Shown here in pieces: positions 25,575 through 37,725 of a stretch of 64,000 nucleotides of DNA. Source of the stretch: Monomorium pharaonis (taxonomy: Eukaryota > Arthropoda > Insecta > Hymenoptera > Formicidae); the NCBI RefSeq assembly GCF_013373865.1, contig NC_050475.1:1069001-1133000 (forward strand), read 5' to 3'. Made by a program: the position numbers and the translations under genes. The notes beneath the pieces are model-generated. The model did no database searches, had not been told where the DNA came from, and saw only the letters and a list, made by a program, of their open reading frames with translations. The stretch's first letter is position 1; the number at the start of each line of letters is the position of its first letter.

Positions 25575-26187
25575 GAGGAAGTGGAAAAATCTTCGTACGG
25601 GCCATCCTGGCGGAGCAACCTAGTGGTTGCTACCGTCAGGAGGCCGAAGACACCCGGGTGCCCGTACACCCGGGTAGTGTGGGATTCCATGCGGGCACAT
25701 CGCTTACGATACTGCCCACATGGCCTACCCACTAAAAAACCACTCCCTACGGCTTAGCCATAACCGACGCATGTGGACCCGTCCCCCGGCACAGCTTATG
25801 GCTATTTCATCAGGGGACGACCCCGCGTCCCTTGAGGGTTTGCCCTCGCTACTTAATTTAATTTAGGCCGCGCTCACACCCCAGGCCCCGGGCCCCGCCG
25901 CAGCCGAGCCCGCCGCCCGGAACCAGCCAGCCATAGCGAAGCCGGCCGGCCCCGAACAGCGGCCCCGCCCCCAGACGGGCCCGCGACCCGTAGCGCAGTC
26001 GCGCATCTATACGGGATTTACCTATTGTTTTGCTGTATGCGCGTTTCCCTATTTGGCTCGGGAGCGGAGGTTCGCCAGGCCCCGGGTATATTGCGGTACC
26101 CCCCTGCGCTGTTTTGTATAGAACTATTTATTACTATTACATCACTGTTTAGATGGCCGTTGCAGACAGCGACCAATCACCGAGAAA
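25573..26187 (-). other. LINE 3' UTR, partly very GC-rich
   Basis: Noncoding sequence between the end of ORF2 and the poly(A) tail. Positions about 25865-26010 are almost pure G+C, in sharp contrast to the host DNA. Short open frames here are composition artefacts. Confidence 0.7.
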
Positions 26188-29100
26188 CTATGAGGATCTC
26201 ATTCTTTCCTCCCTTTGTCTGTCTCTCTCTGCCTCTTCCTTTATTTTCATGACCGATTCCGCGAATTCTAGTAGAGCATTCCATTTCATGCTATCCGTTA
26301 TTACTATTGCAAATAATTCTTTCCATTTTAAGTTCTGGCCAACTGCCTGTCTCAGCTTTATTCTGTGTTCTTCCCATATTTCGCACGACTCCAGTGTGTG
26401 CTGTGCGTCATCATTTCTGAGTCCACAGTGTGCACACACCGGAGTGTCCACTTTTTTAATTTTGTATAAGAATTCGTTGAAGCAGCCGTGATTGGTCGCT
26501 ATCTGCGACAGTCTATATGTCGTTCCTAGTTTACAGTTGTACCAATCGTCGAAGACCGGCAGTATTGCTTCGCGCGTTCTTTTGCCTGCTGTACCAGGCT
26601 CGCAATTCCCTATTCTTAGCTTCCACGCCTCTAGCGCGGTTTCCCATTCCTGCGCTCGTATAATTTTTTTATCTCTAATAGTTGGATGCCCGCCGCTTTC
26701 GGATACCTCCTTTATTCTAAAGAAAACAGCCTGATGCTTTTTGGCTATTATGTCGATAGGAACCATTTTTGCCAACAGCATCGAGGCCTCGAAAGAGACG
26801 GTTCTGTATGCCTTTATCACTCTTAGTGCTAGTCGTCTCTGAAACCTGCGAAGACTTAATCTTATGTCCCTATACTTTCCTACTTTGTCCGCCCACAGAG
26901 GTGCTCCATATGTCAGGACCGAGTGGGCGACTTCGACATATAATCGTCTGCATCTCTCTCCTGGTCCCCTCAGGTTGGGCATTAGCCTGCATAATGATAG
27001 CGCTGTATTTTCCGCCTTTGGTATAACCGCTCGAATGTGTTGGTTAAAAGTCCACTTGTTGTCAATAATCAATCCTAGGTATTTTATTGATCTCTTGATA
27101 GTTAGAGGTGTTCCCTCTATGTTAATATTTGTTCCGGGTAGATGACTTGTACCTTTACCGAATATCATTACATCTGTCTTTTCTGTGGCTATGTTCAGCC
27201 CTAATTTTCTTATTGTAGAGAAGAGTATGCCCAGAGCAATTTCCACTCTTGTCACTACATGTTTCACGTTTTTTCCTGTGGCAACCAATAGGGTGTCGTC
27301 TGCAAAGCCTATAACGTCCATATCCAACGGCATTACGGTATTTAGTACCGTATCATAGGCTAGATTCCAGAGGGTGGGTCCCAGAGCAGATCCCTGTGGT
27401 ACCCCGCATGTGACTCTTCTAAATACATATTCTCCTCTATGGTCGAGATAAACCAGATATCTGTCCCTCAGGTAGCTATGTAGAATCTTTCTCAGGTAAT
27501 TAGGAATACCCTTTTCCTCGGCAGCCCTGTTTATAACCTTCCAAGGCAGTGAATTGAAGGCATTAGATATGTCCAGACTGATCATTAATACAATTTGGTC
27601 TTTCCTAGTGTATTTCTCCACTATTTGTTTGACCTTGATGATGGCGTCTATTGTAGATTTGTTTTTTCTAAATCCGAATTGGTTATCAGAGATACGATTG
27701 TTGGCTTCAAGAAATTTTATAATTCGTTGGCTTATGACTCTCTCAAGTAGCTTTCCGGCTTCATCCAATAAGCAAATTGGCCTGTACGAGCCTGGTATTC
27801 CCTCCGGTTTTCCCGGTTTCTTGAGGAGGACAAGGTGGGTACCACCTTCCATTCTAAAGGGAAATATCCCTCTTTTAAGCATTTCGTGAAGCATTGCGTC
27901 CAATAGGGAAGCATCGAATTACTAGTTCTTTTTAGGATAAAGCCTCGTATGCCGTCTGGTCCCGGTGCCTTTTTGTTACTGATCTTTTTGAATAGTTCTA
28001 CTATTTCCTGTTGTGTTACCTCAAAATTTTCTTGCCAGTTACATACTATGTTTGGTGTTGTGGTTTCATCCTGTATTGGAAATAGGTGCTTTAGGGTTCT
28101 CTCCAATAGCTCTTTGTCCATACTTTGTGTGATAGGGAAATCTATTTTTCTCAGTTTATTTAGCACTATTTTAAATGGTTTACCCCAGGGGTCCGCTCCC
28201 AGAGTATCCATTAGTTCTTGCCATGCTTTGATCTTAGCTTGTTTGATTGTTTTCCTCAAACATTTCCGCATGTTTTTTAAAGCTTCATCTAGTCTCCGTT
28301 GTGTTTCAGGGTCTTTTTTGCCTCTAGCTCTAGTGGATTTTCTCCAGAGTTTGTTGCATTTGCTTCTGAGTTCGGCTATTTCGTCGTTCCACCAATAAAC
28401 TGGTCTGGTTCTTGGCCTTGTTGATTTACTCATACAGAAGTTTGAGATATCTCTTAACGTTCTATTTATTGTTTTGGTTAATTGTACCGCTGTTTGGCTT
28501 TCTTCAGGCCTCGTCCACGTATTAACTATTGTTGCTGTATTCAGATTATCATTGTTTAATGATGATATACTCCATTTGGGGAATGCTAACCTGTTCGCTT
28601 TTTCTGATTTTACCTTTACCACGCTGGAATTTTTGTCATTTTTATTTTCCAGTTCTATAATTATGTATAAATGGTCCGATAGTGAATCCGTCTTGTTGTC
28701 AACTGTCCATTTAGGTTTCATATTTAAAACACTGTTATTTATTATTGTCACGTCCACCGCCGATTTACCTCTCGGATGGATGCAGGTGTATTCTCTATTT
28801 TCATTTAGAGTGATTAAATCCAAGCTGGATAGCCACTCCTGCACCAAGTTTCCTCTCGCGTTTTCTTTTATATCCCATTGCTTAGATCTTGCATTGAGGT
28901 CTCCTACGATCATTAACGGATGGTTTTTATATTTATTGACCTGTCTGGTTAGGGATTCCAAATAGTCTTCAAATTGTCTTCTGTTTTTGCTTGGGGAGAA
29001 ATATGCCCCTATAACAACGACCTTTCCCCATTTTACAACAACGAATCCCTTTCCTTTATCCATTACCACGCAAGGTTTCTGTTTTGTCAGTCTATCTGAC

Positions 29101-29273
29101 GTTATTAACACCAAAGGTTTTTTATCCTTCGATGCACAATTGATCTGACTTTGCTTTACGCTATGAGGTTCTGCATATACTATTAGGTCTATTTTATTTT
29201 TCCTGGCAAATTGGTAGGCTAAATCTTGCGCGTATTTTGAATGATTTGCATTTATTTGCAGTAAACTATACAT
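26188..29273 (-). pseudogene. LINE ORF2, endonuclease-reverse transcriptase, frameshifted
   Basis: ATG at 29273 opens an N-terminal endonuclease with GDLNARSKQWD, a VDVTI metal-site strand and a LSDH catalytic motif. The frame then runs into a reverse transcriptase (KKAPGPDGIRG). Near 27840-27850 it shifts by one base; the other frame continues with RT blocks including SYRPICLLDEAGKLLER, GVPQGSALGP and GFADDTLL (FADD active site) and ends with a zinc knuckle, CAHCGLRNDDAQHTLESC. It has no RNase H. In a working element this protein nicks the target and reverse-transcribes the element RNA. Here the shift would truncate it before the catalytic core. Confidence 0.85.
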
Positions 29274-29279
29274 TATATG

Positions 29280-30947
29280 TTATAGTTTTTCTTCGTTTGT
29301 GGGGCACTCCTCCTGTTCCCCCTTTGTATTATTTGATGTTTTTTCTTTCCTTCCATATTCCTCCTGCATGAGTGGTATTTGCCCGTCACCCGTGATCCTC
29401 TTTTGGAATTCCGTGTATTGAGAAGGTGTTGTAGGTTTTTCCGTTTCCTGTTCCTCTCTGTCTGGTGATTTTCTAATTTCCGCTTCATGTTCTATATTCT
29501 CTGTTGAGTTTGCCCCACTTTCAATCATCATTGTTTCTATTATTTCCATTACCTCCATGTTTTCTTCGTTAGTTTCCATTACTATATTGTCCCCTTGCTG
29601 TTCGTCCTCCCTTGGTTCAGTAATATATGCTCGTTCCAGTTCCTGCATGGGGATGTTTAGTGAGGACGACATTTGGCCTATAATTTCTTCTCTCGTCTGA
29701 TCTAAACCTGGTGTTTCTGGTGAACGATTTCTTTTGTTCAACCTGGCAGGCGCTCTTCTTGGTGCCCATGGTCGACATCTCTCCGTTCCCGCTCTGTGGT
29801 CACTTTCCATACCTCTCTCTGCACATGGGGGACAGTGAGGTCTGTTTCTGCATAATTGAATTTGGTGATCATCCCCTCCACAATTAAAACAGCAGCCTTT
29901 CTTTTCCTCTTTAGATGGGCATAATTGCCTTGTGTGCCCCAGTGCAAAGCATTTAAAGCATTGCAGTGGTCGACGCTTTAATAACTCGACCCCCGCGTAC
30001 GCCCATCCTACTCTTACCCTGCCTTCATCCGAGATCCTTAATGCACGTTCTAGGGGACATTTGACCCATATTGCGCAAAGTCCGTTTCTCATTGTCCTAA
30101 TTGGGCCTGTTTTGAACTCCGTTACAGACCCTTTGCTTATTCTAGCTAGTTCTAGTATTATATCGAATGGTTCGACTGATTCGTCGAAATTATATATTTT
30201 AAGTTCTGCTCTCCTAACAGGGCGTGATACTTTTACTCCGTCTTTTTCTAATACTTCTTTTAATTTTTTTGCTAGAATATCCGCTTTTTCTCCCATGTCT
30301 TCTCCAGGTATCTCAATAGCGATTCCCCCGGATGCTATTTTTCTAATTTTCGTGTTTGTTATGCCTATGTCTTCTAGCTTAATATTTTCTCTTGCTTTTT
30401 TTAAGACATCCGCAAAAGATCTATAATTGTTGTCGCAGTTTAGTGTGACAGCCGCTGACTTAGGTGCTCTTCTTTTTATTTGGTGCTGTTTCCCGCTTGT
30501 TTGTATCCTATTTGCGTTATTTGTTGCTTGCCTATCTATTTCGTTTTTGTATACGTTGTTATGAATATTTTGTACATTAACTCTATTTTGTATTATCTTC
30601 CTTTGTGTAGGCTTTTTAAATACTTCTCTTTCCGTATTTCTTTCAGTTCTCGTTCTTATTCGCTGTTGTGACCAGATTTCTGGGGAAGAGGGTTGTCGGG
30701 TGTCCCTCCATTCTTCCTTATATCTCTGTATTGCCAGCTTTCCTGCATTCATTGTTTCGCTGTTCTTTCCTGTTTGGATACCAGCCGTGCCTCTGTTATG
30801 TGTAGTATTTTTGTTTTTTCCTCCTCTATCAGTTGCGTAACCCTCTTCGTCTGTTGTGGGGTAATTTCTTTGGGAGTTTCTTCTTTTATTGATATTACTT
30901 GGTGTGTTTATATTAACTTGTTCAGCCTTGCTGTTTTGATATATCAT
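29280..30947 (-). CDS. LINE ORF1, gag-like nucleic-acid-binding protein
   Basis: Open for about 555 codons from ATG at 30947. The N-terminal half is Asn/Arg/Gln-rich and polar. Three CCHC-type knuckles follow: CFKCFALGHTRQLC, CFNCGGDDHQIQLC and a CPPC-H-C variant. The C-terminus is Glu-rich and acidic. Such proteins coat the element RNA. It stops six nucleotides before the ORF2 ATG, so ORF2 translation could depend on termination-reinitiation. The frame appears intact; whether it is expressed cannot be judged. Confidence 0.8.
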   Translation of the reverse strand: MIYQNSKAEQVNINTPSNINKRRNSQRNYPTTDEEGYATDRGGKNKNTTHNRGTAGIQTGKNSETMNAGKLAIQRYKEEWRDTRQPSSPEIWSQQRIRTRTERNTEREVFKKPTQRKIIQNRVNVQNIHNNVYKNEIDRQATNNANRIQTSGKQHQIKRRAPKSAAVTLNCDNNYRSFADVLKKARENIKLEDIGITNTKIRKIASGGIAIEIPGEDMGEKADILAKKLKEVLEKDGVKVSRPVRRAELKIYNFDESVEPFDIILELARISKGSVTEFKTGPIRTMRNGLCAIWVKCPLERALRISDEGRVRVGWAYAGVELLKRRPLQCFKCFALGHTRQLCPSKEEKKGCCFNCGGDDHQIQLCRNRPHCPPCAERGMESDHRAGTERCRPWAPRRAPARLNKRNRSPETPGLDQTREEIIGQMSSSLNIPMQELERAYITEPREDEQQGDNIVMETNEENMEVMEIIETMMIESGANSTENIEHEAEIRKSPDREEQETEKPTTPSQYTEFQKRITGDGQIPLMQEEYGRKEKTSNNTKGEQEECPTNEEKL

Positions 30948-30964
30948 TTTTTCCAATTTTTCAA

Positions 30965-31150
30965 CATTTTAGCGAAGATTCGAACTCAACTTAGTAGAGA
31001 TTCAAACCTAAGTTAGCGAAGACTTAAACCTAAGTAGGTTTGAATCTCTGCTGAGTTAAGTTCGAATCTTCGCTAAAGCGTTACTGAAGGAACAAAATTC
31101 GCTTTAGCGAAGATTCAAACCCAACTTAGCAAAGACTCAAACCTAATAAG
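30965..31150. repeat. Fold-back array, right arm
   Basis: Contains repeated and inverted copies of AGCGAAGATTCAAACC and related words, with an internal hairpin (about 30972-31080). The outer 31091-31148 pairs with 25478-25530 across the LINE. Together with the left arm it is one pre-existing fold-back element interrupted by the LINE. Confidence 0.75.
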
Positions 31151-31789
31151 GTTTACTTAAAGGCCTCCGGGATAATTTTACTCTTCATAAATAAATTAAG
31201 AACGTAAATGTTCAACTGATGTATATTAATGAACGCATACAATGTGTGAAATAAACAATATTTGTTACTTTTCAATTTTTCTATTTTTACTGCGCTATGT
31301 TTATAAAATCTTTGTTGAAATACAATTTTTGTACTATCTTTGTTAGAATACAAAACGTTACACGCGCGCGTGTGTGTGTGTGTGTAAAAACAGAATAAAA
31401 AATAAAATAAAAAATTGTAATTTTCTTAATAAGAAGTAATGAGAATTTATAATTTTCATGTGTATATAAGAAAATGTGACACGTGAAATGCGTTCTTTCA
31501 GAACAATCTCGCGATCAAGCAAGGACGTACAATGCACCGAATTAGAATTATGTATTATATTAAAATTGATACAGGAGCTGGATTATTATCAGTGGCAAAT
31601 TCTGAGCCGGATACAAATGGATTACAGTTTTTAATAACGCTTACACCTACTCAATGGCTTGACGGAAAACATATTTGGTATATTTGGTAAATTATAGCAA
31701 ATTAGCTGCACCTATTTATGATCTAAATAATTGTTGTAACTGTTCATGTAACTGTAAAATATTTTTATTCTTTTTTTTATCTAACAGGT

Positions 31790-31792
<3 letters not shown>

Positions 31793-31846
<54 letters not shown>
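31793..31846. repeat. (TA)n microsatellite
   Basis: About 25 TA units. Confidence 0.9.
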
Positions 31847-31848
<2 letters not shown>

Positions 31849-32099
31849 ATATATAAAGACGATATTGCATTCGAGCCTAATCATGTAATAATAAATATGA
31901 GTAATTGAACAAAATCATCTTGTTAAAGAACATGTCAAAGGTATAAAATGCGCATGAGACTTGATCAGAAAATTAATACAATTAACGCAGGACTTACACA
32001 GATGTAAGCATACTTGTTATTGTATGTATGTATGTACATATATGTATATATATATAAAATCTGATCCAAAATTATTACTTGCATTTAAAATATGATAAA

Positions 32100-32520
32100 G
32101 TGCATAAAAAAGAGTGAAATGCGTTCTTTCGAGACGGATAAGGGGGAGCGAAGGAAAAGAGATGCCATAGGTTCATTCAGTGTCATTCGTCTATTGACCC
32201 GATTGCAGGTCAAAGTTCTAGTTTCCCGCCAGGCGTGCGTGGTCCAGAGAGGACTGGCTCGTCACTATGACAACGTGACGCAACAATCGCGTCATCATCG
32301 GGATGGAACAGGAGGTTCGACGAACCCTCGAGGTTGAAGTTAGCGTTCGTTCCAACAGTGCACCACCAACCAATGGACCAGACGCGAGCGCGTCATATGC
32401 GACTGATTGGCTGACTAGGCATAAATGGGGTGAATGGGGGACGGATCCGCTTCTCTCTCTATTGTTCTCGATAATCATCGATTTGACTCATTTGACTTGA
32501 GCTCGACGTCCTTCTCACAA
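32100..32520. promoter_or_regulatory. High-complexity island with CCAAT, CRE-like and X-box-like sites
   Basis: In otherwise AT-rich DNA this block is GC-richer and non-repetitive. It carries GTCACTATGACAAC at 32261-32274, which fits the palindromic RFX X-box pattern, TGACGCAA at 32276-32283 and an ACCAATGG box near 32368. Open frames here lack domains on both strands. I infer an enhancer or promoter without an assigned target. Confidence 0.3.
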
Positions 32521-32999
32521 AGTCGACGAAAGGAATGCATCAACCAGTGCATGCATTAGGGATTATAATTAACTTAAATATGTATAGTAAATTTTTATGA
32601 TGAAATTTTGTATCAAATAAGCAATTGTAAATTTATGATTACTTATTTGTTTACTAAAGCAAAACTGCAAAAATATAAAGCAACTTTTTTTACAAAAATT
32701 TTATAGATTTAAAAATCTGTGAAATTATATATACAAATATTATACTTAAAAAAAGAGAAAAGAAGAAAGAATTAATAATAAATTGTGTAAACAATTCTGT
32801 ATCTGATAATTTTTAATTTATCTATTATATATTTTAACTTTCAGCTTTGTCAGATAAAACTTAACTGATGGCCGACATTTACATTAATAACTTCATTATT
32901 AACAGCTTCCTCAGATAAATATTTTCATTTACATAAGTTTTCTTATTTAATAACTATGTCAATTTAAAAGTGGTCCATTAACTGCCATTTGAGGCATGT

Positions 33000-33310
33000 A
33001 ATCTCGCACGTAACAATCATTCGCGCGGAGTAGAAATTGATAATGGGTCACCGCGACTATTTACACGCAGTTATTTGACGCATGTACGAGGGGTGAGAAC
33101 CAAGATTGACCGCGACAAAGGGTCGAAGGCTACAGGATTAAGCCCCGACCGAATTCGTTCCGCATTGCGCGACGACGACGGTAGTAACTGGGACGCTTTG
33201 TCAGTGCCCTTCTCAATGACGTGAATGACGTCACTACGTCGATGAGAAAACTAGGCCAAAGACATTGCGTAGGGGAAGAGAAAGCGAAGGCTCGTGGACA
33301 ATCAGTAGGG
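33000..33310. promoter_or_regulatory. CpG-rich island with a consensus CRE
   Basis: A GC-rich, CpG-containing block with the full palindromic cyclic-AMP response element TGACGTCA at 33226-33233, preceded by GCGACGACGACG. No gene start is evident beside it, and the 77-codon frame through it has no recognisable features. Confidence 0.3.
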
Positions 33311-36300
33311 TTTACGCTGCAAACTACGTTAAATTACTTGTGTTTCAATTTATTGGTTCTTTTTGGCATGCATGATATTGTTCTGACATCCTGTGGAACC
33401 AATAAAGTACTCATTAGTTTTGAAAGTTGGCAGCAAGTTTCTACGAATTTGTGAATTTCAATAGTTTGAATTTATATAGTATATTATTAAAATTTAATTA
33501 CTGCGAAAGTTACTATACTCGGGGATGAATTATTTTGCTCAGTTTTTTTTGTACTTGTATGACGGTAATAGGTAAAATTTAATTGATTTTGACGACGATT
33601 TGCTAACAACAATTCTCTATTGTTAAAAAATTGAAGCCAACCGTGACAATCTTTGTAAAATAGCAAAGAAAAGGGGCATTAAATTATTATAAAATTACAT
33701 TATAATCCTAAAGTAATACTTAATTTTAAATTAATAAAAGATATAGAATAAACATTGCGAGATGATAAATATATTATCAATTGTGTGAGGCCCGTGCGCG
33801 CGCGCGCGCGTATGTATGTATGTGTGTGTGTATGTGTGTGTAAAAGTAGTAAACAAATTGATGCTGCGGAAACGTGAATATTTAAATAATAAGTTTAAAC
33901 ACGAAAAATTTACTTAACCCTTTAATTAATTTTTATTGAATTAGAATAAATTGTAATTGAAATAATTACAAATTTATGTGAAAATGAAAATATATTAAGC
34001 GTTAAACAAAAGAACTATTTTTATAAATGGCAAAGAGAAAAGGTGGACAGTGAGTACGCGAGAAATAAAGGAAAGGAAGAGAACTAACTCGGATCATTGA
34101 ATGAACTATGACATTTCAGGGAAGTAAACTATATCTACCGATCTACTTTGTCCAAGACTCGTGAATGGGTCTCCTGCACATCTTGACGTCACATAGGGGT
34201 ACAAGCTCCTGCAACTAGGTCGGGCTTTAGTTCTGTCATGGCCATGGATAAAAACATATACCGCGACTGTAACATGCTTTATACTCACTCTTTTTCTGGT
34301 TATAGCAAAAAATATTGCTCAATGTATGTAAACGTATTAAGTTGAATACAGATCAAAGATATAAGCACAAACAAATAAACGAATAAACATCTTACGCACT
34401 CCTTACAATCTTAGCATTCGCTGAAACTTGAAACAAGTATTTGTTCGTGTTCATCTAGTTCACTTTTGTTTACTTCAATCAAAGATGTAGATTAATTTTG
34501 ATTTTAATCTTAACTTATTCCTTAGCTGTTTTCAATTGTTAGAACTAGAAAAAGATAAAGTAAGTTAAAGGGAGATATAAGCTAATATACATTAGTGGAA
34601 ATAAACATTAATCTGCTTTTATGTATTGATTTTACGTATACTTTAACTCATAGAATTTGGACAAGTGTGCCAAGTCTCGGCAGGATTATTCTTAACGTAC
34701 ACTATAATCTAGGATAAGTTTCAATGTTTACGAATAAAGAATCGATTGCGAAATAATCATTTCGATCTGTTAAAATGATATAAAAATCATGCAAAACGTT
34801 ATTTTGTGTGTTAATATTTTTGTATTTTATAAAGCTTTATACAAAACAGTATAAGTAAAATAAATAAAAAAGAAATGTATAATTCCAAGTATCGTTTTTC
34901 CCTCAAATAAAAATTGTGTAACTTATCCTAAAGTAAAATTTATTATTTGAATTATTATTTTTTACTATTATTTTGCCAATCTATTTCTGATTATTTAATG
35001 TTTTATAAGTGTTAAGTGTGTTATTATATTATATTTGCGCATTTTTAATTATGTTATATTATGTACGTATAGTTTGATAAAGAAAAGTAAAAAGAAGATT
35101 TTAGAATGAAAAACGTTTATTTGAAATGTAAATGTCAATATAGATGAAATACAGTACAAAATATTTAGTCCTAAATAACGGTTTTGTTTCATTTTTCTTC
35201 TCGTCACATTTTTATAATACATGACGATTATTTTACGTAGTTACATCATATTTACATATACATTTAATGATAACCTGCAGATATGACTGTCGGATGTAAT
35301 TTTGTTCCTGCTGATTCTCTCGCACTTTTGCCTATTGGTAATACCTAATCGTACAGATACACGCTTGAGAGTATCTACAAGGCACTAAAGATGAATCGCA
35401 TAGACTTTTTTTAGATAAGTTTGCAAACTTTGTAACTGCGTTCCAAAATTCACTACCAGTATACCTAACATGAACTACAGATTTTTAATACTAGCAGTGA
35501 ATTTCGAAATACAGCCTTCTAAGGCGCGCGTGCTAATTTTATTTCTTTTTGTAATGAATCACGATTATTTATTCACTTTTCACTTTTTTGTATCTATGTT
35601 TTACGTCATATTTTTCAATTTTTTGAGATTAGTCAGTCTTTGCCAGTTGACGAGGATATTTATACAAAAAATGTACACATTGTACATTTTTTGTTTAATA
35701 AATAATAATAATTACATAGTACGATTGTGTCCTACTAATTACTCTGGCTTTTTGCCACGTTTACATAACAATTATCATGAAAAAAAAATATTGACGAGCC
35801 AGGTTTTCACATTGTAATTTTGATATAAATTTTCGATAGATTTGAGAGAGAAAAAGAAAGCACACTTTTTTTCTTTTGTGGCTTGAAAGCTGCGAGTGTT
35901 AATTTGGAAAATATCAATAGTGTGTGATATGTATCGCATCATGTTTCAACGCCATGTCAATTTCAATTTTTATAATTATGTATTTACATCTCTCTTGTAA
36001 ATAATATATTGAAAGAAATTTCTAAATATACCTGATTTTTTAATACTATATAAATAAATATTTGTTTCTTTACACAAGTAAGATCGGTTTACGCGAGTGA
36101 TATGCTTATACGGAATTTATAATCGCAGTACGAGTTATTAAGGGCAGTATTTTTTTGGACCTGAAATAATTTGGAGATACTAATTTTTAAAAAGTCATCG
36201 ATATAATTGACTTTTATCGCACGACTAACGAATCACGGCTCTTATTGCCGATAAAAGTACGAATATGCCATTATCATAATCGGCAATGATGAATGAAGGA

Positions 36301-36396
36301 ATGGCAAGTATAAACAAAAAATAGTTTATTTATTATTTGTTAGATTTTTTTCAAAATGCATTTGTAACTCTTGCTATAACATTATTTGAAGCCTTA

Positions 36397-36535
36397 GGGC
36401 CGGTTGTTCTAACTTCTTGGTAAACTTACCTACCAGGTAAGCATGTGTCTATCTTTATTTCTTTTCTTAAATAAATAAAGACAAACATATATTTATCTGA
36501 TAGGTAAGTTTACCAAAAGTTGGAACAACCGACCC
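36397..36535. mobile_element. MITE with about 36-bp terminal inverted repeats, TTA target duplication
   Basis: GGGCCGGTTGTTCTAAC at the left pairs with GTTGGAACAACCGACCC at the right, continuing through GGTAAACTTACCTA and TAGGTAAGTTTACC. TTA flanks both ends. The centre is A/T-rich and noncoding. Confidence 0.75.
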
Positions 36536-36720
36536 TTAGAGACTTATTGAAATAAATTTAAAAATCGCTTTTTCCAGCATGTTACATTTTATATCTTTTT
36601 GTAATATTACTATTATTATTATTATATAATTTCTTGTTTTTTATTAAAGAGTTTTTTTAATTTTTACTAATAGAAATTATAATAAAGTTAACAATGGCAT
36701 GTAATTAATAAAATCTTACA

Positions 36721-36931
36721 TACACTGAGAAAAAAATGTTAATTTGACTAAATTTTTCAACTTGATTAAATTTCTTCAAGTATTTACGTATTTAACTTAA
36801 ATACAAAAATACTTAAACTTTAATTTAACTATTTATATATTTTATTCAATCAAATATATAAATAGTTAAATTAAAGAAATTTAATCAAATTGAAAAATTT
36901 AGTTAAATTAACAACTTTTTTTCTTAGTGTA
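36721..36931. mobile_element. MITE with TACACTGAGAAAAAA-type ends
   Basis: The terminal repeats TACACTGAGAAAAAAA and TTTTTTTCTTAGTGTA are followed by roughly 50 bp of imperfect inverted AT-rich sequence. TA at both ends suits a mariner-type target. A second palindrome (TTAACTATTTATATATTT) lies in the centre. Confidence 0.75.
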
Positions 36932-37341
36932 TGTTTATTAATAAGTGATAATATGAATTAATGTACATTAAATCTATCAGTCTGCATGGTTCGCACATCT
37001 TAATAAGTATTTTGCATACGCTTAATTAGAGAACATTATTTAGACTAGAGAAAAATATCTAATTGAGTCGAGTATAATTACAGATGCTACGTATTGTGAT
37101 AAGTGTTTTAGCTTGAACATTTAAATGGCGATCGATATAGTTTTTAGTATAAAGATTATAAAAGGTTAGAAATTATTGTGCAGAGAATCCTAAATACACG
37201 AAAGCTGATCTCATTTTCTTCCTAATTTACAATTAGTAATTCAGAAAATAATTGACAAGTTTTCGTATTATTTATTTTGTTCATATTATTAATAATACTT
37301 TGATAATAATTACTGCATTCGATATGTAGGATCATCTGCAG

Positions 37342-37343
<2 letters not shown>

Positions 37344-37383
<40 letters not shown>
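37344..37383. repeat. (TA)n microsatellite
   Basis: About 20 TA units. Confidence 0.9.
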
Positions 37384-37385
<2 letters not shown>

Positions 37386-37719
37386 CTTTCGTTGGTTATA
37401 TTTAATTTAATATAATCTTGCTTTACGTTAATTATTTCTTTTTCTTTTCTGATTATTTGTATCGTTTATTCAAACGTCGCGACCGATAAGTCGAAGTTAC
37501 GCTTGACTTGTATCACTTGGAAGAGAAGCATTTGTCTCGGAAAGTTTCGCGTAATCAAATAAACGACGAGTGAGGAAAAAGAGAAAGAAATCTGTAGATA
37601 GAGTTCAGAAATTATGAACAGGGTGATTCGTGTGTAAAGATTCGTCGATGACGTATTCGTGATGACGTACACAATCTCGAACGCGAGATGATGAAAAAAA
37701 ATGACGTTCAATCGTGCGT

Positions 37720-37725
37720 TTTATT
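37720..37725 (-). terminator. Polyadenylation signal of the His/Ser-rich gene
   Basis: AATAAA on the minus strand, about 112 nt downstream of the stop codon of the His/Ser-rich frame. Confidence 0.5.

Larger units (their letters stand above)
25536..30960 (-). mobile_element. R1-clade non-LTR retrotransposon, about 5.4 kb
   Basis: Read on the minus strand, the element has ORF1 (gag-like), ORF2 (endonuclease plus reverse transcriptase), a 3' UTR of about 0.6 kb and a poly(A) tail of 37 nt (T run 25536-25572). The 5' UTR is only a few bases, so the 5' end may be slightly truncated. AATTTTGTTCA-like sequence at 25522-25532 and AATTTTTCA at 30955-30963 may be a decayed target duplication. ORF2 is broken by a frameshift, so this copy is not autonomous. 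The clade call rests on three CCHC knuckles in ORF1, an apurinic-type endonuclease, a reverse transcriptase without RNase H and a C-terminal CCHC. Confidence 0.85.
31151..37715. other. AT-rich spacer with two GC-rich islands
   Basis: No protein gene is supported. Features are TA repeats at 31793-31846 and 37344-37383, GC/GT tracts at 31365 and 33792-33840, unusual non-repetitive GC-rich islands at about 32100-32520 and 33000-33310, and MITEs at 36397-36535 and 36721-36931. Confidence 0.55.

Noticed and set aside
26492..30426. Plus-strand frames of 80-164 codons across the LINE
   Set aside because: They run opposite to the clearly recognisable endonuclease, reverse transcriptase and CCHC frames and show no domain of their own.
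25348..31150. CRISPR-like array
   Set aside because: The repeated words are in both orientations without regular spacers, in a eukaryotic genome; this is a fold-back repeat.
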